Shown piece by piece: positions 51,278-59,803 of a stretch of DNA of 64,000 nucleotides. Each line of letters starts with the position of its first letter. The stretch's first letter is position 1. Under the pieces are notes generated by a model. It ran no database searches. It saw only the letters and a list, made by a program, of their open reading frames with translations, and had not been told where the DNA came from. Position numbers and translations under genes: made by a program. Where the stretch lies: the NCBI GenBank assembly GCA_024641505.1, contig JAHECY010000009.1, positions 20,091-84,090 on the forward strand, written 5' to 3'. The DNA comes from Gammaproteobacteria bacterium (lineage in GTDB: Bacteria > Pseudomonadota > Gammaproteobacteria > SG8-11).

Positions 51278-52483
51278 TCAATCCTTGATCGTGGATTTGA
51301 TGTTTTCGATCAGTTTCGCCAACGCATTCAGGTCGACTTCGTCGCCACCATAGTCATTTGCCAGTTCCAGAAGGGGGATGGCTTTTTCCAGCAAGTAGGG
51401 TAAATGCACCAGCAAAGATTCGATGTTTCCATGTTCAATCATTTGCAGCGCACCTTCAAGTTTCGGACGTGTGGGATTGTTTTCCGCCAGTTCACCCAAT
51501 TTCTCGTTGGTGTCGGAAGCACATACCCGGTTGCGTCCCCGCGCTTTTGCGGTATAAAGCCGGCCATCCGCTTCGGTAATCAAGGCTTCCAGATTGACCT
51601 CGGTGTTAGGGTCGGAGGCGGCCAAGCCGAGGCTCAGGGTCACCTGCAGGCGGTTATCGTTGTAAATGAATTCGTGTTCTTCGATGTTTTTGCGCAGGCG
51701 CTCGGCCAATACCAGACCGGCCATCAAATTGGTATAAGGGGCAATGATAATAAATTCCTCACCACCGATACGCGCCAGCACATCGCTTTCCCGTACTACG
51801 CTTTCGAACACCCGGGCGGTGGTTTTTAATACATAATCACCGGCTTGGTGGCCGTAGGTATCGTTGATGGCCTTGAAGTGATCAAGGTCCATCATGATAA
51901 TGCTGAAATGTTCGGATTGCCGCTGCATCAACGCCATCATATTCTCGGTTTTTGAGAAGAAACACCGGCGATTGATCAATCCGGTAAGCGCATCGGTATC
52001 CGCCTGGGACTTCAGGATGCGGCGGCTTTCTTCCAACTGGCGAATGGTCTGTGCCAGTTTCTGGTGCACCCGAACGCGGGCAAGCAATTCAACCTTATCG
52101 AATTTTTTTGGTACGAAATCATTGGCTCCGGCGATAAATGCGTCGGATTTTATTTTGATGTCTTCTGATCCGGCCAGCACGATTACCGGCATATTCATTA
52201 AATGACGCTTGCCGGAACTACGCATCTTGCGCAACAACTCCAGGCCATTCATCACCGGCATGTCGAGATCGGAGATGACCAGGTCGATGTTATTATCTGC
52301 GTCGAGAATATTCCAGGCTTGGCTGCCGTCACCGGCTTCCTTGATGGTGATGTCCGAAGGCATAGTCCGAGCCAAGCTGGCCCGAATGGTGGTGGAATCA
52401 TCCACGACCAGGATGGTGCAACTTCCTGTTTCAGCATCAATCAGGGGATCGACCACTAATTGTGGTTGGACTTCACGGGTCAT
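51278..52483 (-). CDS. receiver-GGDEF response regulator (diguanylate cyclase)
   Basis: 401 aa; REC (VVDDSTTIRAS...VISDLDMPVMNG) plus ARIGGEEFIIIAP with upstream RESD (I-site RxxD). Confidence 0.93.
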   Translation of the reverse strand: MTREVQPQLVVDPLIDAETGSCTILVVDDSTTIRASLARTMPSDITIKEAGDGSQAWNILDADNNIDLVISDLDMPVMNGLELLRKMRSSGKRHLMNMPVIVLAGSEDIKIKSDAFIAGANDFVPKKFDKVELLARVRVHQKLAQTIRQLEESRRILKSQADTDALTGLINRRCFFSKTENMMALMQRQSEHFSIIMMDLDHFKAINDTYGHQAGDYVLKTTARVFESVVRESDVLARIGGEEFIIIAPYTNLMAGLVLAERLRKNIEEHEFIYNDNRLQVTLSLGLAASDPNTEVNLEALITEADGRLYTAKARGRNRVCASDTNEKLGELAENNPTRPKLEGALQMIEHGNIESLLVHLPYLLEKAIPLLELANDYGGDEVDLNALAKLIENIKSTIKD

Positions 52484-52769
52484 ATTGGTTTAGCAATTGA
52501 GTTTTGCCGGGTACATTCAGACATCCAGAGTGCGCAATACATGGTATATCGAGCTTTTACCGAGAATACTTAACAGCAATTATTCCTTTAGATATATCAT
52601 GTAATTTCTCGAGTTTTGAATTATCAGATAAAGCCACAACGGGTGCTGTGGCAACTAAACCGCTTCATTGCAAGGGAAACAATATAATAACGAATGATAT
52701 ATTTAGAAATTAAAACGGTATTGGAACCCTGGTGGCCTACGCGCAGTGAAAAGCTTGCGCGACTACTCT

Positions 52770-52888
52770 GGAATGTTGGCCCGCTTCTGGTGTGTATAGG
52801 ATGTCATCGGAGGGTCGATAATACAACGGAACTCCGACGGGAGGTTCTTGCCTGGCGCAAACTCAGGAACACTTCGCTCGACCCGTGA
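52770..52888 (+). pseudogene. possible remnant of IS630-type transposase C-terminus
   Basis: CIGCHRRVDNTTELRREVLAWRKLRN resembles the C-terminal RQCLxRRixdxxxLxrEvaAWexxRN of IS630-family transposases; by-eye only. Confidence 0.35.
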
Positions 52889-53035
52889 CAATATGTAACA
52901 ATTTACGAATGGCGTCTTCTCCAGAGCAACGTGCAGAGTCCTGGCGTTTCTTATAGGGGTTCACAATGGTATAGTTGCAGAGTAATTGTAAAAAATTCGA
53001 TCTAACGAAGTTATATCCGCACCCATAGGCCTATT

Positions 53036-54241
53036 ATGACTCCGGGGTACACCATGAAAAATTCGGACGTTGCAGCGCTGATATTCTTGCTCCTCATCCA
53101 AATAATCCCTGCAATGGCTGCGGCAAGCGCTGACCCCGTCTATATTGCCATAGATGCGGAATTCGGGTTGCCCAACAGCAGCTCCGCACAATCCATCGAG
53201 AAAGGTGTGCGTGTCGCCATCGCTGAAATCAATCAACACGGCGGTGTGCTCAACGGGAGACCGTTGGCGCTGATAACCACGGACAATCGTTCCATGCCGG
53301 CGCGCGGTATCCATAACATCAGTGAACTCAGTAAACAGAAAGATCTGGTAGCGGTGGTCAGTGGCCGTTTCAGTCCGGTGGTGCTGGAGACCATGCCCGT
53401 GCTGCAGGAATACGGCATCATCAATCTCGTTCCCTGGTCGTCCGCCGACGGCATAACGGAAAACAACTTTGAGCCTAAATGGGTATTTCGCTTGTCCCTG
53501 AAGGACCGATATGCCATGCCTACTATGTTGAACCATGCGCGACACATTGGTGCCACAAAAGTCGGTTTCTTGCTCACCAACACTTCCTGGGGGCGCAGTA
53601 ATGAGAATGCGGCCAAACGTTATTTGGATTCCATAGAGGATATCGTTTCAGTTGGCACCGCATGGTACAACTGGCGTGATAAATCCTTGATCGACAAGTA
53701 TAAGGTTTTGCAGCAGGCGGGAGCTCAGGCCATCGTGCTGGTTGCCAATGACGATGAGGGTGCGATTCTGGTCTCGGAGATTGCCGCATTACCGAAGCAT
53801 GAGCGCTTGCCCCTAATCAGCCATTGGGGAGTGACTGGCGGCAATTTCATCGGCCAAATGAAACAACCGGGAGACCTGGCGAGTCTGCAATTTGTGGTGG
53901 TGCAATCCTTCAGTTTATTCAAGGCCAAGCCCGCCAAAGTGGCCGCGGTCATGAAAATTGCCGGTGAATTGTTTGGCACCAAAGGTCCGGAAGACGTCGA
54001 ATCTCCCGTTGGTTTTGGTCAAGCCTATGACTTGGTTCATATTCTGGCGCGTGCCATTGATCTGGCCGGTTCCACTGAACGCGCAAAGGTACGTGACAAG
54101 ATGGAACAGGTGAAAAATTACGATGGTCTGGTCAAGCATTTCGCTCAACCCTTTTCCAAGGATAATCACGATGCCCTGCAATTGTCGGATATTTTTATGG
54201 CGCGCTATGACACCAACGGTGTCATTCGACCGCTGCCTTGA
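53036..54241 (+). CDS. periplasmic substrate-binding protein (branched-chain amino acid type, Peripla_BP_6-like)
   Basis: 401 aa; signal peptide; VYIAIDAEFGLPNSSSAQSIEKGVRVAIAEINQHGGVLNGRPLALITTDNRS. Confidence 0.85.
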   Translation: MTPGYTMKNSDVAALIFLLLIQIIPAMAAASADPVYIAIDAEFGLPNSSSAQSIEKGVRVAIAEINQHGGVLNGRPLALITTDNRSMPARGIHNISELSKQKDLVAVVSGRFSPVVLETMPVLQEYGIINLVPWSSADGITENNFEPKWVFRLSLKDRYAMPTMLNHARHIGATKVGFLLTNTSWGRSNENAAKRYLDSIEDIVSVGTAWYNWRDKSLIDKYKVLQQAGAQAIVLVANDDEGAILVSEIAALPKHERLPLISHWGVTGGNFIGQMKQPGDLASLQFVVVQSFSLFKAKPAKVAAVMKIAGELFGTKGPEDVESPVGFGQAYDLVHILARAIDLAGSTERAKVRDKMEQVKNYDGLVKHFAQPFSKDNHDALQLSDIFMARYDTNGVIRPLP

Positions 54242-54282
54242 ATTTCCGGTATCCAAGTAATGCTAAAACAACGCTTACCTTC

Positions 54283-56532
54283 ATGATTCGGCATAGCCTT
54301 CAAGAGTTGACTGTAAGATTTGTTCAGCCGTTGCAGTCACGGCTCGCCTACAGAGTGACCACGGCGGTGGCGCTGCCGGTGGTGCTGTTCATTGTGCTGG
54401 GAGTCATTGCGGCCTCCCTGGTCATTTCACGGCAAATATCCTCGGGCGCCATGTTAAATTATCGGCACGACCTGGTGCTGCGCGCTGAACGCATCGGTGC
54501 GTTACTCGGCAATATTCTGGAACCCATGACTACACTGGCGCGCAATACCACGATCTCCAACGGGTTGATCGACAGTGCCGGACGCGAAACCTACCTGGTA
54601 CCGTTGTTGACGGGATTCAACAACGTTGCCGGGGTTCATGTCACGATAAAATTGCTGGATTTTCTCGGCATTGACATCGCCAGTAATGGTGATGTGCCAG
54701 AACTCGAAATGTACAGGGGGTGGATCAGGAAGGCCATTGACGTCGGCAAATCGGCCGCAAAGGTAATCAAGGTTTCTGGTGCTGATTACATCCTGGTTGT
54801 GAATGTTATTGTATATTCACGCACCCATTCGGGCGAAGGCGCCCTGGTATTTCTTTTTCCATTGACGGGCACCGACGATCTGGATACCGGTAGCGGTCAT
54901 ACTTACCATATCACTTATCAAGGCAGCTTCAATCCGTTTCCGGCGATGGGCGATGTTCCTGGCGAACAACCGGACGGTTTCATTTCCACGCCGATTCCGG
55001 TGCCGCCCCTGTTATCATCACTCAAGTTGGCGATTGGCACTGTGCCTGACATGTCGGCAGTCAATCGCAATCGCAATGATGCCATTGCGTTGCTGTTGTT
55101 GATCGGAGCTGGTGCCTTGTTCTTTGTGGTGATACTGGCGTTTTGGATCGGTCAACGCTTGGTGAAACCGTTGCAGGAATTGGCTCAGACGGCGAGCACT
55201 ATCGCCGATAATCTGTGGGTCGATCTACCGCCGGCGATACTTCGGAATGATGAGGTGGGAGCTCTTGACAAAGCATTGCGTGACATGCTCGGCAAGTTAC
55301 GCGATGTCTATCGCACTCTTGAGCAACGGGTGAACGAGCGCACCCGGGAACTTCAGGAGGCGATGCAGGATGCGGAACATGCGAGCCGCGCAAAATCGGA
55401 TTTTCTGTCGTCGATGAGCCATGAACTACGCACGCCCTTGAACGCAATCTTGGGTTTTGGACAATTGCTGGAATTGGATAACACACTTAATCCTGATCAG
55501 CAGTCCTCGGTGCAGCAAATACTGGCAAGTGGCAGGCATCTTCTCAATCTGGTGACACAGCTGCTGGACTTGACGCGCATCGAGAGTGGCGCCATGGAAA
55601 TCACCTTGGAAAAGGTTTGTGTGCGCGATCTGCTGGAAGAGTGCGTAATCATGATGACGCCGGTCGCGCAACACTATAAAGTCGCTCTGGTCAACGAAAG
55701 CAAACTTCATGACAATCTGTATGTCACCGGCGATGTGACCCGCTTGCGGCAATGTGTGCTGAATTTGGTTAGTAATGCTATCAAGTATAATGTCGAAAGG
55801 GGTGTGGTAATTGTCAAACATGATCAAGGTCACGACGACACCGTGGTTATCTCCGTACAGGACACTGGAATTGGGATACCGGCGGATCGGCATGATAATA
55901 TATTTCAGTCTTTTTCGCGCCTGGGACAGGAAAAGTCGGCCATAGAGGGTACCGGCATCGGTCTGGTGCTTACTCAGCGGATTTTACACCTGATGGACGG
56001 TAGCGTCACATTTATCAGTGACAGTGGCAAAGGCAGCACGTTTAGCATTAGTCTACCGATGGCCGAACCGGCGGAGACGGTGTCCGGAGAGAGAGTCCCG
56101 GGATTGGTGCGTGGGGCGCGAGGCGCGCGCACTTCCGAGCGTAAAACGGTGCTTTATGTGGAAGATAATCCGGCCAATTTACTGCTGGTGCAGAAAATTC
56201 TCGAAACGCGACCCGATATTGATTTGATTTCGGCCCACAATGCAGATCTCGGAATCGATATTGCGTTGTCGCATCAGCCTGATTTGATTCTCATGGATAT
56301 ACACTTGCCGGGGAAAAATGGCTTTGCCGCTCTCGCCGAATTGCGGAATCAGCAAGAAACATCCGCCATTCCGGTGATCGCGGTAAGTGCCGCGGCAATG
56401 CCAAGAGATGTGAAACGGGCACTCGATGCGGGCTTCAATGATTACCTGACCAAGCCGCTGGAGATAGACAAGTTTCTCGGAATCCTGGATCGGGTGTTCA
56501 ATAGCCAGAATGAAAATTTGCGCGCTGGATGA
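54283..56532 (+). CDS. hybrid sensor histidine kinase with C-terminal receiver
   Basis: MIRHSLQELTV...; two TM, HAMP, KSDFLSSMSHELRTPLNAILGFG, HATPase, REC LYVEDNPANLLLV...LILMDIHLPGKNG; ORF track starts at TTG 54238. Confidence 0.92.
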   Translation: MIRHSLQELTVRFVQPLQSRLAYRVTTAVALPVVLFIVLGVIAASLVISRQISSGAMLNYRHDLVLRAERIGALLGNILEPMTTLARNTTISNGLIDSAGRETYLVPLLTGFNNVAGVHVTIKLLDFLGIDIASNGDVPELEMYRGWIRKAIDVGKSAAKVIKVSGADYILVVNVIVYSRTHSGEGALVFLFPLTGTDDLDTGSGHTYHITYQGSFNPFPAMGDVPGEQPDGFISTPIPVPPLLSSLKLAIGTVPDMSAVNRNRNDAIALLLLIGAGALFFVVILAFWIGQRLVKPLQELAQTASTIADNLWVDLPPAILRNDEVGALDKALRDMLGKLRDVYRTLEQRVNERTRELQEAMQDAEHASRAKSDFLSSMSHELRTPLNAILGFGQLLELDNTLNPDQQSSVQQILASGRHLLNLVTQLLDLTRIESGAMEITLEKVCVRDLLEECVIMMTPVAQHYKVALVNESKLHDNLYVTGDVTRLRQCVLNLVSNAIKYNVERGVVIVKHDQGHDDTVVISVQDTGIGIPADRHDNIFQSFSRLGQEKSAIEGTGIGLVLTQRILHLMDGSVTFISDSGKGSTFSISLPMAEPAETVSGERVPGLVRGARGARTSERKTVLYVEDNPANLLLVQKILETRPDIDLISAHNADLGIDIALSHQPDLILMDIHLPGKNGFAALAELRNQQETSAIPVIAVSAAAMPRDVKRALDAGFNDYLTKPLEIDKFLGILDRVFNSQNENLRAG

Positions 56533-56662
56533 GATTATTATCTTTCAGATCAAGTAAGAATGGACTTGCGACAGAAATAAGAAAATCCTGGTTTGACGCC
56601 TTTGTCTGGCATGTTGTTGAGGAAGTATAGGGTTTAATTGAAATACAAGAGTCTGCATATCC

Positions 56663-57319
56663 ATGCCTGGAGCCAAATTACTTTATATTGCAGATCCAAT
56701 GTGTTCCTGGTGCTGGGGATTTTCTCCGGTGATCAAGCGTGTGTTCGAAACCTACGGGCGATCGTTGAGTCTTGATCTGGTCATGGGCGGCTTGCGACCC
56801 GGAACCACCGAAATCATGAATGCCGAGACGGGCGCGCTGGTGCGTGATCACTGGCGCCACGTAACGCAACTCTCCGGCCAGACCTTTAACTATGAATTTT
56901 TTGATCGTACGACCTTCATTTACGATACGGAACCCCCCAGCCGCGCACTGGTGACGGTGCGTCTGATGCATCCCGGCTTAACCTTCAATTATCTTGATAG
57001 TCTGCATCGCGCGTTCTATCAACAGAATCTCGATATCACCGACAGCCAAAACCTGACAGATCTTGCCGCCGCTTTGGGTATTGAACCGCAGCTATTCGCC
57101 AAACGTTTTGTCAGTCAAGAGACGCGTACGGAAACGTTTCGGGACTTTTATCGGGCCCGGCAGTTGGGTGTAACCGGTTTTCCCACGTTGATTGGAATCG
57201 GAAATCGGGAGCCGCGAGTGATTACGGCAGGCTACCGGTCGTTTGATATGTTATCGGTGGAACTTGAAAGATTTCTGGTGGTTTGTGCCGCCAACTTGGC
57301 ACAGGATGATCAGGATTGA
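56663..57319 (+). CDS. DsbA-family thioredoxin-fold protein (FrnE-like)
   Basis: 218 aa; YIADPMCSWCWGFSPVI CxxC; GVTGFPTLIGI cis-Pro region. Confidence 0.88.
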   Translation: MPGAKLLYIADPMCSWCWGFSPVIKRVFETYGRSLSLDLVMGGLRPGTTEIMNAETGALVRDHWRHVTQLSGQTFNYEFFDRTTFIYDTEPPSRALVTVRLMHPGLTFNYLDSLHRAFYQQNLDITDSQNLTDLAAALGIEPQLFAKRFVSQETRTETFRDFYRARQLGVTGFPTLIGIGNREPRVITAGYRSFDMLSVELERFLVVCAANLAQDDQD

Positions 57320-57351
57320 TGATTTTTGTGGATTGGTGCAAACGAATCCGG

Positions 57352-57432
57352 TCAGAGCAATAGTAGTATTGTTCCCAATACCATGATCAGCAGAACGATT
57401 TCCAGAAGAACAGCTTGTTCAGTGTCGTGCAT
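57352..57432 (-). CDS. putative 26 aa single-TM small protein
   Basis: translated by hand: MHDTEQAVLLEIVLLIMVLGTILLLL*; AAGGA about 8 nt upstream of ATG; absent from ORF track because of length. Confidence 0.4.
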   Translation of the reverse strand: MHDTEQAVLLEIVLLIMVLGTILLLL

Positions 57433-57797
57433 GGGGAGGATCCTTCTTTGATGTAATAAGTGGCTGCCCAAATAATAATCAACCGAAAGGTGCGCAGCAG
57501 CGGCATTTTTAGCTCGCAAAGTGTGAATTATTTACGTTTTTCTCTGATCTCCGTTGTCTTTCTTAATGCTGTCGAAAAATTGCTCATATGGAAGTTTTGC
57601 CCATTGTCTCGCCAACTTCGCCTGAATAGGTGGCTGGCACGACAATTTTTGCTTTACATCACCTGATGTTTCACCTAAATTATGCGGCACATAAAACTAA
57701 TTGATTCGTGGATTTATGAAGTTGATAGGGACGGAAACATTATAATAATTAGTGAGTTACAAGGAACGCTCGCAACCAATATAGAAAAATCATTGTT

Positions 57798-58577
57798 ATG
57801 TTAAAAACGCTAGATAATGCCGGGGGGAATCACCAAATGGTTATGGAAAACGTCGCACATTTGAATAACGCAAGCTTTTTACTTCGTCTCAATGAACATG
57901 AGCGCGCGGAATTATTAAAATTGGGGAAAAAGCAGACCTTTCGCCGCAATGAAATACTCTTCCATGCGGGTGACGCCAGTGATTACGCGTACATACTCCT
58001 GGATGGCAGAGTAAAAATTTATCAAATCGCCAGCTATGGCAAGGAAGTAATTTTGTGGTTTTGCTTTCCGGGAGAATTGTTCGGCTTATCGGAAATTTTC
58101 AACGGAGAATTGCGGGAAGCGCATGCCGAGGCATGCCGAGATCTTACGGTGCTCGCCATTGCCTACAGTGATTTACGGGGTTATGTCGCGCAATATCCTA
58201 ATGCCGCAATGCACATCATCGACATGCTTGCCGGCAGGGTACGCATTCTGAGCAATTCCATGTTGAATCTGGTTGCGGACGATGTGAACTCACGAGTAAT
58301 GAAATTATTGTATCGATTGGCAAAATGTTACGGACAGCAGCAGGGTGAAGCCATACGTTTGCCTATGCACCTGACGCATCAGGAATTGGCGGACATGATC
58401 GGCACCAGCCGGCAAACAGTTACCGTGGTTCTGGGGGATTTGCGGCGTCAGGGAACTATTGAAATTAGAAATCATATGATTTCAATATTGCAGCCCGAAC
58501 GCATGAAACCTTCGGATGGCGCCGCTAATCACACGCATTTTGAACAATCCGCTTCCATGACCGGTATTGCCATTTGA
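57798..58577 (+). CDS. Crp/Fnr family transcriptional regulator
   Basis: 259 aa; cyclic-nucleotide-binding-like fold and HTH LTHQELADMIGTSRQTVTVVLGDLRRQGTI. Confidence 0.92.
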   Translation: MLKTLDNAGGNHQMVMENVAHLNNASFLLRLNEHERAELLKLGKKQTFRRNEILFHAGDASDYAYILLDGRVKIYQIASYGKEVILWFCFPGELFGLSEIFNGELREAHAEACRDLTVLAIAYSDLRGYVAQYPNAAMHIIDMLAGRVRILSNSMLNLVADDVNSRVMKLLYRLAKCYGQQQGEAIRLPMHLTHQELADMIGTSRQTVTVVLGDLRRQGTIEIRNHMISILQPERMKPSDGAANHTHFEQSASMTGIAI

Positions 58578-58604
58578 CGCCGGAATTCATCAATATCTAA
58601 GAAT

Positions 58605-58639
58605 GCCTGAGTCTGAAATTGCACGTTTCAGGCTCAGGC
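58605..58639. terminator. long hairpin GCCTGAGTCTGAAA-N7-TTTCAGGCTCAGGC
   Basis: 14 bp stem with one T-G pair, 28 bp after crp-like stop codon. Confidence 0.5.
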
Positions 58640-58890
58640 CCAATTCATAGTAACCACAAGGTATTTCGGTGTAAGAGCCGTCAGTGACTCGTGTATTCAG
58701 CAGTGATGCCAGCCTCGACGATCTGACCACCGCGTAAATTTCCGTGTCGCTTCCTCGGTCAGCGCTATAACTGACATCAATGTTTTCTGTAAGGCACCTG
58801 TAAGAACCGATAGCGTAGATTTTTCGAGGTTGGTGAGGTCGATGTCTGACGAAATAGGGATGCACGTGTACATATTCAGGGAGCAAGACA

Positions 58891-59739
58891 ATGATCAACA
58901 GATTTTACTATGCGGTGATGACGTTAGGCATCACCAGTTCGGTGCTCTTTGCCTGTTCCGGCGGGGATGACGATGGTGCGAAGCGCGATCGTGAGGACAA
59001 CGGCTCAGTTCAGTACCGTGGGAACAGCAGTGAAGCAACGGTAAATGGCGCCAATTCCAAGGAGTTGGGACAAAACGCGCTTGATGCCATGGCGTATTCC
59101 AAAGACGCGGACAATGCCCAAGGCATGGTTCCGGTGAGCCAGACTGGCACTGCACGCATCAATCTCGCCTTACATGCCGAGAGCAGCAACGGGGAGTGCG
59201 GCGGCAGTGTCGAGGTTGCGCATGTCGGCACGGATTATAGCGAAAAGTTCCATAATTATTGTATCAAGAATGATGATGGCGAAGTACGTATTAATGGCAT
59301 TCTCCGCACCACTATCGATATCACAGCAAAACTCAGCACTGTTTCCTTTGTAGCGTTAACCGTTACCACGGGAGGCAAGGAAATTGTCCTGAATGGCTCG
59401 CAGGAAACAGATTTGAATTCCGGTCGGGTAACGATACGTTGGGATGTTACCCATGAGGGCAAAAGTTATCGCATCGTAGATTATGCAGTGATGGGCGATG
59501 ATTTCTCCGGATATACGGTGACTGACGGCCGGCTTTTCCACGAAATATACGGTAGCGTCACGGTGAGTGCGCAAAGTCCGGTAACGTATTTCGATTGCGC
59601 CAACGGCAAGCCCATGCATGGAAAACTGATTTATTCAGGTGCTGCCGGCAGTACGGGTTCCGTGGAGTTTTTGAATTGTCAGCAGTATCAGGTGTGCGTG
59701 GGGAATTCTACAATGTGTGACGAGTATACCTGGCAGTAG
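58891..59739 (+). CDS. hypothetical lipoprotein
   Basis: 282 aa; lipobox SSVLFACSGG; RBS-like AGGGAG upstream. Confidence 0.65.
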   Translation: MINRFYYAVMTLGITSSVLFACSGGDDDGAKRDREDNGSVQYRGNSSEATVNGANSKELGQNALDAMAYSKDADNAQGMVPVSQTGTARINLALHAESSNGECGGSVEVAHVGTDYSEKFHNYCIKNDDGEVRINGILRTTIDITAKLSTVSFVALTVTTGGKEIVLNGSQETDLNSGRVTIRWDVTHEGKSYRIVDYAVMGDDFSGYTVTDGRLFHEIYGSVTVSAQSPVTYFDCANGKPMHGKLIYSGAAGSTGSVEFLNCQQYQVCVGNSTMCDEYTWQ

Positions 59740-59803
59740 TTGCTGCAAAGCGTCGTCGGTGGGCTGCGCCTGTTGATGGCCACGGATTTATGCATGCGCA
59801 AAA

